From GWC2-37-13 sp964564535 (GTDB lineage Bacteria > Patescibacteriota > Microgenomatia > UBA1406 > GWC2-37-13): DNA of 10,982 bases. Location of the stretch: assembly GCA_964564535.1 (NCBI GenBank), contig CAZMBH010000031.1, forward strand, positions 1 through 10,982, given 5' to 3'. A program made the position numbers and the translations under genes. The notes beneath the pieces were generated by a model, which saw only the letters and a list, made by a program, of their open reading frames with translations, was not told the DNA's origin and did not search any database. Every line of letters begins with the position of its first letter. Within the stretch, counting starts at the first letter, position 1. Positions 5,241 through 10,982 of this stretch are shown here, piece by piece.

Positions 5241-6176
5241 ATGGACAATAAATTCTTTATCTCCATCATCGTCCCTGTTTTTAATGAGGAATTGAACATA
5301 GAGCCTCTGTTAAAACGACTTGTTTCAATCCTTAATAAGGATTTCACTTACGAAATTATTTTTGTTGATGATGGTTCAAAAGATAAAACCCCATCCGTGA
5401 TTAAAAAACAGTTTGGTAAGAACAAAAATGTAAAACTTATTTCTTTTTACCGAAATTTTGGTCATCAGATGGCGCTAACTGCCGGTTATAAAGTTGCAAA
5501 AGGCGACTGTGTAATTACAATTGATGCAGATCTTCAGGATCCCCCAGAAATCATTCCTGAGATGATTGCAAAATGGCAGAAAGGCGCAAAAATAGTTTAC
5601 GCAAAAAGAAATGAACGACAGGGAGAAAGCTTTTTTAAAAAAATTACCGCTAAAATCTTTTACCAAATAATTAATGTTTTATCAGATACTCCTATTCCTC
5701 AAGAAGTTGGTGACTTTCGCTTGCTCGATAAACAAGTTGTTAATTTTTTAAATGACCTATCTGAGCGGCCAAGTTTTCTACGGGGAATAGTTTCCTGGGG
5801 TGGTTTTCCCACAGAGTTTGTATATTTTAAAAGGGACAAAAGATTAAGCGGTGAAACCCATTACGGTTTTTTAAAGATGTTAAATTTTGCTCTGGAAGGA
5901 ATTACATCTTTTTCCGTCAAACCACTCCGAATAGCTACTTATTTTGGATTTTTGTCCGGAATGCTCGGTTTTTTGGGAATAATTTATGAGTTGATCAGGA
6001 AAGCAATTTCTCCTCAATCATTTGTTATTGGCTGGGCCGGCCTTTTTACGGCAATTATGTTTATTGGAGGAATTCAGCTTATTACAATTGGAATAATCGG
6101 TGAATATATTGGTAAAATATATCAAGAAGTACAAAAACGGCCAAGATATATTATTAAAGAAAAAATAAATATATGA
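5241..6176 (+). CDS. GT2 glycosyltransferase, DPM1/GtrB type, with two membrane helices
   Basis: A 311-residue protein. The GT-A domain shows IIVPVFNEE (9-17), the nucleotide-binding FVDDGSKDKT (41-50), RNFGHQMALTAG (71-82), the metal-binding DADLQDPPE (95-103), QEVGDFRLLD (154-163) and RLSGETHY (201-208). Two C-terminal membrane helices (about 231-252 and 263-289) end in IGEYIGKIYQEVQKRPRY, the standard tail of the polyprenol-phosphate glycosyltransferases GtrB, ArnC and YfdH. The expected reaction is transfer of a sugar from a nucleotide donor to undecaprenyl phosphate on the cytoplasmic face, for later use in glycan or protein modification. Donor sugar and acceptor cannot be read. It has its own leaderless promoter and overlaps the next small gene by ATGA. 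Confidence 0.92.
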   Translation: MDNKFFISIIVPVFNEELNIEPLLKRLVSILNKDFTYEIIFVDDGSKDKTPSVIKKQFGKNKNVKLISFYRNFGHQMALTAGYKVAKGDCVITIDADLQDPPEIIPEMIAKWQKGAKIVYAKRNERQGESFFKKITAKIFYQIINVLSDTPIPQEVGDFRLLDKQVVNFLNDLSERPSFLRGIVSWGGFPTEFVYFKRDKRLSGETHYGFLKMLNFALEGITSFSVKPLRIATYFGFLSGMLGFLGIIYELIRKAISPQSFVIGWAGLFTAIMFIGGIQLITIGIIGEYIGKIYQEVQKRPRYIIKEKINI

Positions 6177-6322
6177 AAGGTCTTGGAATTATTCTTATCG
6201 CTGTCGGGATTGCCCTGTTGTTATTCGTCTCCTATAATCTCATTAAAGAAAAAAATAAAATCGCCTCACCTATTCCGGAAGATAAGGGTGTGAAAGTAAT
6301 ATTCGTAACACCTGCTAAATAA
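6173..6322 (+). CDS. Small single-pass membrane protein
   Basis: ATG at 6173 overlaps the glycosyltransferase stop (ATGA) and opens a 49-residue frame ending at TAA 6320-6322. Residues 4-21 (LGIILIAVGIALLLFVSY) form a membrane helix. A lysine-rich stretch (KEKNK) and a short soluble tail ending in VKVIFVTPAK follow. Evidence that it is real: the tight overlap, a codon pattern like its neighbours', and the fact that it fills the space exactly up to the convergent gene, whose stop codon begins at the next base. The N-terminus could also be an uncleaved signal anchor. No family is recognised; a helper of the glycosyltransferase is only a guess. Confidence 0.65.
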   Translation: MKGLGIILIAVGIALLLFVSYNLIKEKNKIASPIPEDKGVKVIFVTPAK

Positions 6323-6742
6323 TTACGGGGCTGTTTCAAGATTAAATTCAAATAAATTTGGCTTTCCTGATCCTGCACCCCCCAAAAATAATGTCTGAAT
6401 TATTGTTAATATTAGATAGGCACTGACAAATAAAATAAATCCGATCAGGGCATACTTTAAGGTGCCTTGAGCTTTTTTTATCGCCTCAGCATTACCAAAT
6501 GAAGTGAGATATTTAAACGAACCAACTACAAACATAATAAACAAAACGATAATAATAAAAAACGAAGACATATAAAGAATGTTGCCAAAAACTATTTCCA
6601 AACACTTAAGGGTTGGAACTCCGTCAACAACACAGCTTGTACCTCCGGAAGCTGTTTGATCCCATTCTTGAATCTGAGCAGAAACAGTAAAAGGAGATAA
6701 AATTAGGCGCTGAATAATGCCTGATAAAAATGAATTAAGCAC
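6323..6742 (-). CDS. TrbC/VirB2-like pilin-type membrane protein (downstream paralogue)
   Basis: A 139-residue protein starting at GTG 6742, 13 bases after the upstream paralogue. Residues 1-22 look like a signal peptide with possible cleavage after VSA. A segment with two cysteines follows (Cys37 and Cys47 in SCVVDGVPTLKC), then two membrane helices (about 55-76 and 97-118) joined by a short charged loop TSFGNAEAIKKAQGTL. The layout of signal peptide, two hydrophobic helices and small charged loop is that of TrbC/VirB2 pilins of type IV secretion and conjugation systems; related proteins are frequent in CPR genomes. No other secretion gene is in the window, so a pilus role is inferred. The tail GGAGSGKPNLFEF is glycine-rich. 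It shares the loop motif with its neighbour. Confidence 0.78.
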   Translation of the reverse strand: MLNSFLSGIIQRLILSPFTVSAQIQEWDQTASGGTSCVVDGVPTLKCLEIVFGNILYMSSFFIIIVLFIMFVVGSFKYLTSFGNAEAIKKAQGTLKYALIGFILFVSAYLILTIIQTLFLGGAGSGKPNLFEFNLETAP

Positions 6743-6755
6743 GATAAAGAAATAA

Positions 6756-7115
6756 TTAATTAGGTGTAATTAATTTTGGGATCTTTATTGGTTGAGATAT
6801 ACCTAAACCCAACGAAAAGATATTTTCAATTACTACCATTAATGCTAAAACAGCAAACATTATGACAAGTCCAACTATTGCTGCTTGAATTTTTTCTTGC
6901 GCTTTACTGACAGATTCTTTATTACCGCCGGAAGTAATCCAAGCCAAAGCTCCTAATAAAAGATATAATACCGCGATTAAACCTCCAACAATAAGCAAAA
7001 ATCTTAATAAAAACGTTAAAACGTCATTAAAAGCTGGAATATTAAAACCCAACTCAACTTTTGGGACAGGATAATCTGGAAGCTCTGCTAATAATTTACC
7101 CATTGGCCTATTCAT
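6756..7115 (-). CDS. TrbC/VirB2-like membrane protein (upstream paralogue)
   Basis: A 119-residue protein with membrane helices at about 35-62 and 77-100, separated by TSGGNKESVSKAQEKI. That loop matches its downstream neighbour in the pattern TSxGNxExxxKAQ, so the two are tandem paralogues. There is no clear signal peptide; residues 1-30 are polar with a proline-rich part (PDYPVPK), unlike classical VirB2. The frame is open up to 7208, but ATG 7115 is preferred: a sigma-70 promoter (TTGACT, 17 bases, TATACT) lies inside the longer version and starts transcription about four bases before 7115, and the extra 31 residues look random. ATG 7103 is another option. It is probably cotranscribed with the gene downstream. 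Confidence 0.78.
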   Translation of the reverse strand: MNRPMGKLLAELPDYPVPKVELGFNIPAFNDVLTFLLRFLLIVGGLIAVLYLLLGALAWITSGGNKESVSKAQEKIQAAIVGLVIMFAVLALMVVIENIFSLGLGISQPIKIPKLITPN

Positions 7116-7125
7116 AATATGAAAA

Positions 7126-7154
7126 AGTATAGAGAATCTTTTTTCGGAAGTCAA
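7126..7154 (-). promoter_or_regulatory. Sigma-70 promoter of the pilin-like pair
   Basis: On the minus strand, TTGACT (7154-7149), a 17-base spacer and TATACT (7131-7126) each match the consensus at 5 of 6 positions. The predicted start near 7119 leaves about four bases before ATG 7115. Confidence 0.6.
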
Positions 7155-7363
7155 TGCCCATTTAAAACAGTAAGAGTTCACAATTCTTAAACACAGACTG
7201 TCTCCCACCTAAGACAAGACCGAGTCTATAATAGACTGGATCCCTATCTTCCAGTCTTCACCAAAGCTACGACTCAAAACGCGAAGATGACGCAAAACAA
7301 TAATAAGCGTATTTTGGCACAGTTTTGTTAAAGATCGTGAACTCTTACTTTTAAAAACATCTA
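7155..7363. other. Intergenic region between pilin pair and redox operon
   Basis: About 210 bases between the two divergent promoters carry no credible gene on either strand. The only structure I can support is the pair of overlapping inverted repeats at 7223-7256. The rest is AT-rich, with weak pairing between CAAAAC and GTTTTG around 7294-7328. Confidence 0.5.
7223..7256. repeat. Two overlapping, mutually exclusive inverted repeats
   Basis: AGTCTAT (7223-7229) and ATAGACT (7231-7237) form a perfect palindrome around one base. GACTGGA (7234-7240) and TCCAGTC (7250-7256) form a perfect 7-bp stem with a nine-base loop. The two share GACT (7234-7237), so both cannot form as RNA hairpins at once. 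The first contains TATAAT (7227-7232). It could be an operator pair or a folding switch in an undetected transcript. No T-tract follows, so it is not a standard terminator. Confidence 0.5.
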
Positions 7364-7392
7364 TTGACAAATTGTTGTTTATAAATTATTAT
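7364..7392 (+). promoter_or_regulatory. Sigma-70 promoter of the ArsR-type operon
   Basis: A perfect TTGACA (7364-7369), a 17-base spacer and TATTAT (7387-7392, one mismatch). The predicted start is near 7399, giving a leader of about ten bases to ATG 7409. The palindromes TTTATAAA (7378-7385, in the spacer) and ATTTAAAT (7401-7408, at the start point) are where a self-repressing ArsR protein would be expected to bind. Confidence 0.7.
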
Positions 7393-7408
7393 ATTGATAC
7401 ATTTAAAT

Positions 7409-7678
7409 ATGTCTATGAAAAAAGAAACTATCAAAATCTTTAAATCCCTTGCCGATGCAACCCGTCTTGAAGTTATTAAAGTTATGGCCTCATATAATGA
7501 GGTCACATGTCAGGAACTACAAAAACATTTTAAACTATCTCAACCCACTCTTTCACATCACTTCAACAAGTTGATTGAAGCCAATATCCTGCTTTATAGA
7601 AAAGAAGGAAAAATGAATTATTATAAATTGAATAAGAAATTATTATCTGATTACGGGATCAATATAAACAAATTATAA
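7409..7678 (+). CDS. ArsR-family winged-helix regulator with one cysteine
   Basis: An 89-residue protein with the full ArsR/SmtB winged helix. Seen: FKSLADATRLEVIKVM (11-26), the helix with EVTCQELQKHF (31-41), the recognition helix LSQPTLSHHFNKLIEANIL (43-61) and the wing LLYRKEGKMNYYKLN (61-75). Cys34 is the only cysteine; it lies where ArsR and CadC carry their ELCVCDL metal site, but the second cysteine is missing, so classical As/Cd sensing there is unlikely. A redox-reactive single thiol is possible (inference). It is probably the autoregulator of the operon, the next genes being an oxidoreductase and a LUD protein. ATG 7409 is chosen because an in-frame TTG at 7394 precedes the predicted transcription start; ATG 7415 is also possible. 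Confidence 0.9.
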   Translation: MSMKKETIKIFKSLADATRLEVIKVMASYNEVTCQELQKHFKLSQPTLSHHFNKLIEANILLYRKEGKMNYYKLNKKLLSDYGININKL

Positions 7679-7693
7679 ATTTAAAGTTTAAAT
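7679..7693. promoter_or_regulatory. Perfect palindrome between regulator and oxidoreductase genes
   Basis: ATTTAAA-G-TTTAAAT has 7-bp arms around one base, directly after the ArsR stop. Its half-site ATTTAAA also occurs at the promoter (7401-7407). It is a candidate second operator; given the AT-rich context it may also be chance. Confidence 0.35.
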
Positions 7694-7696
7694 AAT

Positions 7697-8635
7697 ATGA
7701 AAGCTGTTCAAATAAATAAATATGGAGGTTCGGAAGTTTTAGAAGTTAACACAAATGTACCTGAACCAATTGTTGGACCAAAACAGGTGCTTGTTGATGT
7801 ATATGCTTCAAGTATTAATCCCTTTGACAATATAGTTTTGGCAGGATATATGGAAAAAATTATGCCCTTAAAATTTCCGGCAACAATGGGTGGAGATTTT
7901 TCCGGAGTTGTTAAAAAGATCTCTAATGACGTAACTGAATATAAAGTTGGTGATCAGATCTATGGCCAGGCAATTGTTTTTAATGGCGGGTCGGGAAGTT
8001 TTGCAGAACAAGTTGCCGGTAATACAAATAATTTTTTTTTAAAACCAAGAAATATCAATTTTCTCGAAGCAGCTTCGTTACCTTTAGTTGGGACAAGTGC
8101 CATTCAGGCTATTGAAGATTCTTTAAAACTAAAAGCTGGGAACAAAATATTGATCCATGGGGCTGCAGGTGGAATCGGTAACATTTCTGTTCAAATAGCC
8201 AAATCAATTGGCACTTACGTAGCAGTGACCGTATCTGAAAAAGATATGAAATTTGTCAAACAACTGGGGGCCGATGAAATAATTGATCATAAAAATCAAA
8301 AATTTGAAGAAATATTAAAAGGATATGACGCAGTCTTTGATACGGTTGGCGGAGAAGCAACCGAAAAATCCTTTCTTGTTTTGAAAAAAGGCGGAATACT
8401 GGCATCAATGAAAGGTCAACCAAATGAAGAACTATCAAAACAATACGGAGTTACTGGAGTTGCAATCAATACACAAACTAATCGTCAACATCTACAAAGG
8501 CTAACCCAATTGGTTGAGTCGGGAGTTGTCAAGCCTCAGATTGATAAGATTTTTAATCTAGACCAAATAAAAAAAGCCTTTATTTATAAAGCCACTGCCC
8601 ATCCTAGAGGAAAAGTCGTTATTAAAATAAAATAA
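7697..8635 (+). CDS. Zinc-independent NAD(P)H:quinone oxidoreductase family protein
   Basis: A 312-residue medium-chain dehydrogenase/reductase. Seen: the N-terminal MKAVQINKYGGSEVLEV, the GroES-like region with SSINPFDNIVLAGY (39-51) and FPATMGGDFSGVV (60-72), and the Rossmann nucleotide-binding motif HGAAGGIGNISVQIAK (154-169), with AAGGIG at 156-161. DAVFDTVGG follows, and the protein ends in AHPRGKVVIKIK, a typical tail of quinone oxidoreductases. The catalytic and structural zinc ligands of alcohol dehydrogenases are absent. The family uses NAD(P)H to reduce quinones or activated enones in the cytoplasm; the exact substrate is open. It begins 18 bases after the regulator and ends two bases before the next ATG, so it is the middle gene of the operon. 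Confidence 0.92.
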   Translation: MKAVQINKYGGSEVLEVNTNVPEPIVGPKQVLVDVYASSINPFDNIVLAGYMEKIMPLKFPATMGGDFSGVVKKISNDVTEYKVGDQIYGQAIVFNGGSGSFAEQVAGNTNNFFLKPRNINFLEAASLPLVGTSAIQAIEDSLKLKAGNKILIHGAAGGIGNISVQIAKSIGTYVAVTVSEKDMKFVKQLGADEIIDHKNQKFEEILKGYDAVFDTVGGEATEKSFLVLKKGGILASMKGQPNEELSKQYGVTGVAINTQTNRQHLQRLTQLVESGVVKPQIDKIFNLDQIKKAFIYKATAHPRGKVVIKIK

Positions 8636-8637
8636 AT

Positions 8638-9249
8638 ATGAATTATAAACAAATACCAGGTGATGAAATAATTAAAAAAACGATCGATAACTTAAAAAGT
8701 CACGGAATGCTATCGGTCTTGGTTGATAATAAAACTCAGGCCTTGGAAAAAATAAAAAAAATTATTCCTGAAGGTTCAAAGGTAATGAACGGTTCATCAA
8801 TCACGCTTGAAGAAATCGGATTTCATGGTCTTCTTAAACAAGATCGTCAATGGATAGATTTACATGATGAAATCTTAAAAGAAAATGATATGAAAAAAAG
8901 ATTTGATCTTAGGAGAAAAGCTCTTGCTGAAACTGATTATTTTTTATCAGGCATCAATGCTATTACCGAAGATGGTAAACTAGTTGCGGTTGATGCTTCA
9001 GGCAGTCGAGTCGGAGCTCTCCCATTTGTTGCCAAAAATATCTTAATTGTTGCCGGAGCTAACAAAATTGTTCCAAACATTGAAGGTGCTTTTGACCGAA
9101 TAAAAAATTATGTTATTAATCTAGAAAATGAGCGGGTAATGAAAGTCTATGGGATAAAAAGCAGTTTAAACAAGTGGGTAATCATCGAAAAAGAATCTGT
9201 GCCAAACAGAATTAAATTGATTTTGGTCAAAGAAACTCTTGGGTTTTAG
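8638..9249 (+). CDS. LUD-domain protein (LutC/YkgG-like)
   Basis: A 203-residue protein matching the stand-alone LUD (DUF162) family. Seen: an N-terminal helical part, VMNGSSITLEEIGF (49-62), a helical middle segment with FDLRRKALAETDYFLSGINAITEDGKLVAVDASG, and ALPFVAKNILIVAGANKIV, where the family has its Rossmann-like core and ligand pocket. LutC is part of the iron-sulfur lactate oxidation complex, but no LutA or LutB is nearby and most single LUD proteins have no proven activity. Being third in an operon with a regulator and a quinone reductase suggests a redox-related role (inference). It starts two bases after the oxidoreductase stop with no Shine-Dalgarno site. No terminator hairpin is visible in the 39 bases after it. 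Confidence 0.88.
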   Translation: MNYKQIPGDEIIKKTIDNLKSHGMLSVLVDNKTQALEKIKKIIPEGSKVMNGSSITLEEIGFHGLLKQDRQWIDLHDEILKENDMKKRFDLRRKALAETDYFLSGINAITEDGKLVAVDASGSRVGALPFVAKNILIVAGANKIVPNIEGAFDRIKNYVINLENERVMKVYGIKSSLNKWVIIEKESVPNRIKLILVKETLGF

Positions 9250-9288
9250 AAATAATTTTTTTCACATCACCCTTTCCATGCTAAACTT

Positions 9289-9660
9289 CTATTTATCGTT
9301 TTTTTCTTTTTCATCGTTATTTCTAATAAACCATTTCATCGGATTTTGGTTATTTGCATGATGCGCTACAATATTCACAAATCCTAAAATAACTCCAATT
9401 CCTACAAATAAGTAAATAATTGTAAATATTTTTCCAAGATCAGTTTTTGGAGCCAGATCACCATATCCCACAGTTGTTAGGGTTATTGTGCTGAAATAGA
9501 ACGAATCGAGCAGGTTCCACTTCTCTATCTGATGATAAAAAATTGTTCCTGAAAGCAAAATAATAAGAACGAAAGCAAGCAATCCCTGAAATTCGGGGTC
9601 TTTAAAGCCGTACCAAAGGGCTCTTAGAAAACGTGTAAGCGTAGCAAAAAATGTAATCAT
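9289..9660 (-). CDS. Two-helix potassium channel subunit
   Basis: A 123-residue protein with two membrane helices (about 26-42 and 78-99) flanking a pore loop. The loop carries the potassium selectivity filter TVGYGD (63-68) in FYFSTITLTTVGYGDLAPKT. Gly87 in the second helix is placed like a gating hinge. An amphipathic N-terminal helix with arginines precedes the first membrane segment. The C-terminus is short and highly charged (NNDEKEKNDK) and lacks an RCK/TrkA-N domain, so no ligand gating is evident. It should work as a tetramer letting K+ cross the cytoplasmic membrane. It lies 29 bases after the MFS gene on the same strand, probably in one transcript, and converges with the LUD gene. 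Confidence 0.93.
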   Translation of the reverse strand: MITFFATLTRFLRALWYGFKDPEFQGLLAFVLIILLSGTIFYHQIEKWNLLDSFYFSTITLTTVGYGDLAPKTDLGKIFTIIYLFVGIGVILGFVNIVAHHANNQNPMKWFIRNNDEKEKNDK

Positions 9661-9689
9661 AACTGCTCATTTCTTAAATATTAAAAAAA

Positions 9690-10862
9690 TTACTTCGTCT
9701 TTAAATATCGCAGTGTCACTCCAGTTGTTAAAAGTAAGACAGCTGTACCAAAAATATATGGTGCACGAACACCTATAAAACTATAAACCCCGGTACCAAT
9801 CACTGGCCCAATAAGTCTGGCAAAACTTCCTACAGACTGTGATGTTCCCATCATATTTCCTTGTTCATTTTCGGGTGTAAGCTTTGAGATAATCCCCGCT
9901 AAAATCGGACCTGAAATACTATTTCCGATAGCAAGAAGTGAAATTGCCATATAAAGCATGAGGGTACTATTTGCTAGAGCAAGAAGCATCAAAGACAGGG
10001 ACATAAGGACTATAGAAGTGACTACAGCTTTTCGTTCGGATAACCAAGTAGTAATTCTCTTTAGGAAAAATAGCTGCATGATGACCCCAATTAAACCTAA
10101 AAAGGCAAACAGATACCCAACATCCTTTGCAGTTAGGTGAAGTGTGTGTTCAGAAAATATGGCAAAGGTGCCCTGCATAAGAGAAAAAGCAAGCGTGACC
10201 ATAAACGTAATCGTCAATGCTGTCCCGACGTGTGGATGGGTTAATGCGTCGTAAAAATCTTTCAAGTTGAACAGCTTTTTCAACTTTTTAGCAGGCTGAT
10301 CATCAACTTTTTTCAAACCTAATGATTCAGGAAGAAAGAAAATAGTCAAAAGTGTTGCGATCAGAGAAACTACTGCAGCTACATACGCGGGAACAGCGTA
10401 GCCATACACTGACAGGATCCCTCCAAGAGCCGGACCTAAAATAAATCCAAGGCTAAAAGCAGCCATCATCACTCCCATCCCTTGCGTCCTGTTTTCCTTA
10501 CTTGTTATATCGGCAATATAGGCTTGGGCTGTTGAGATGTTACCGCCGGATATGCCATCAAGTATTCTTGCAATAAATAGAATAAGGATTGTATTGGCAA
10601 CTCCCAGAAGGATAAATGAAATTGTTGTACCTATAAGTGAAAATATAAGAATAGGACGTCTTCCGATTTTATCTGATAATTCACCTAGGATTGGTGCTGC
10701 GAGAAGCTGAAAGAGTGAATAAGTAGCTGACAATAATCCTATGGTAATTGCTCCGGCACCCATACTCTCTACATAGTACGGCAGGAGAGGCAAGATGATA
10801 CCAAACCCAAGCATGTTGACAAAAATAATCAGGAATATAATCCACATTCGTTTATCTTTCAT
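9690..10862 (-). CDS. MFS transporter, TetA-like drug exporter type
   Basis: A 390-residue protein with a 12-helix pattern, a normal length for 12-TM drug:H+ antiporters. Seen: LGFGIILPLLPYYVESMGAG (18-37) in and after helix 1; motif A GELSDKIGRRPIL (60-72) with Asp64 and the Arg pair; RILDGISGGN (99-108) as motif B; and motif C GFILGPALGG (139-148), the signature of exporters. A charged central loop (about 178-200, DDQPAKKLKKLF) separates the halves. TetA and related exporters share this layout, but the substrate cannot be read and tetracycline resistance should not be assumed. The start is five bases after the ABC permease stop, which suggests one export-related operon with the permease and the channel. 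Confidence 0.9.
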   Translation of the reverse strand: MKDKRMWIIFLIIFVNMLGFGIILPLLPYYVESMGAGAITIGLLSATYSLFQLLAAPILGELSDKIGRRPILIFSLIGTTISFILLGVANTILILFIARILDGISGGNISTAQAYIADITSKENRTQGMGVMMAAFSLGFILGPALGGILSVYGYAVPAYVAAVVSLIATLLTIFFLPESLGLKKVDDQPAKKLKKLFNLKDFYDALTHPHVGTALTITFMVTLAFSLMQGTFAIFSEHTLHLTAKDVGYLFAFLGLIGVIMQLFFLKRITTWLSERKAVVTSIVLMSLSLMLLALANSTLMLYMAISLLAIGNSISGPILAGIISKLTPENEQGNMMGTSQSVGSFARLIGPVIGTGVYSFIGVRAPYIFGTAVLLLTTGVTLRYLKTK

Positions 10863-10867
10863 ATAAT

Positions 10868-10982
10868 TTATTCGTGACGTAACGCCTCAATTGGTGATAA
10901 CTCACTAGCTTTTTTAGCTGGTGCCACACCAAAAATAACACCAATAGCTGCAGATACGGCAAATGCCAATGCCACCGACCAA
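10868..10982 (-). CDS. ABC transporter permease, MacB/FtsX type, C-terminus only
   Basis: The last 37 codons of a gene entering from the right edge. The end of a membrane helix (VALAFAVSAAIGVIFGVAPA) is followed by KKASELSPIEALRHE and a TAA stop. The PA-KKA-x-L-x-PIEALR-E ending is the hallmark of FtsX-like permeases of MacB-type ABC transporters, which extrude lipoproteins, peptides or drugs by mechanotransmission. The body of the gene and the ATPase should lie upstream, outside the window. The MFS gene begins five bases after it. Confidence 0.88.
   Translation of the reverse strand, partial: WSVALAFAVSAAIGVIFGVAPAKKASELSPIEALRHE

Noticed and set aside
7116..7208. N-terminal extension of the upstream pilin-like gene to 7208
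   Set aside because: The extra 31 residues look random, and the sigma-70 promoter at 7154-7126 lies inside them, so the ATG at 7115 is the better start.
7394..7408. TTG start for the ArsR-type gene
   Set aside because: It lies before the predicted transcription start near 7399 and adds residues outside the winged-helix family.
1..10982. CRISPR array, insertion sequence or replication origin
   Set aside because: No regularly spaced repeats, transposase, terminal inverted repeats or DnaA-box cluster were seen on either strand.

Overview
The window is AT-rich bacterial DNA with short intergenic gaps, ATGA and TAA/ATG junctions, and almost no recognisable Shine-Dalgarno sites. Together with small proteins of familiar types (YqeY, a DivIC-like protein, TrbC/VirB2-like pilins, a YWGEG-type helix-turn-helix protein) and a group I intron in a tRNA, this suggests a Candidate Phyla Radiation (Patescibacteria) genome, perhaps Microgenomates. 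That placement is inference; no marker gene here fixes it.

Left part (1-2430, minus strand): one probable operon runs from an unknown 134-residue protein through a DEDDy exonuclease and an FMN nitroreductase to a tRNA-dihydrouridine synthase cut by the window edge. A plus-strand pair, YqeY then a DivIC/FtsB-like membrane protein (2447-3231), diverges from it out of overlapping promoters.

Middle (3227-5215): an unrecognised 222-residue gene with its own promoter lies between two imperfect 24-base direct repeats, each starting at a stop codon. It is followed by an ORF remnant. A minus-strand helix-turn-helix protein with a possible LAGLIDADG-like segment comes next. Divergent from it is a tRNA with anticodon CAU, interrupted by a compact 190-nt group I intron. 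All core helices of the intron (P1-P9 and P10) can be drawn by hand. This is the most striking element in the window.

Right part (5241-10982): a polyprenol-phosphate-type GT2 glycosyltransferase overlaps a 49-residue membrane protein and converges on a tandem pair of TrbC/VirB2-like pilin genes. A promoter separates those from a plus-strand operon of an ArsR-type repressor with one cysteine, a zinc-free quinone oxidoreductase and a LUD-domain protein, probably a redox or quinone response unit. The window ends with a minus-strand run of an ABC permease C-terminus, an MFS drug-type exporter and a two-helix potassium channel.

Across the window several genes have a -10 hexamer (often TGnTATAAT) about 6-7 bases before the start codon, so leaderless or nearly leaderless transcripts are predicted.
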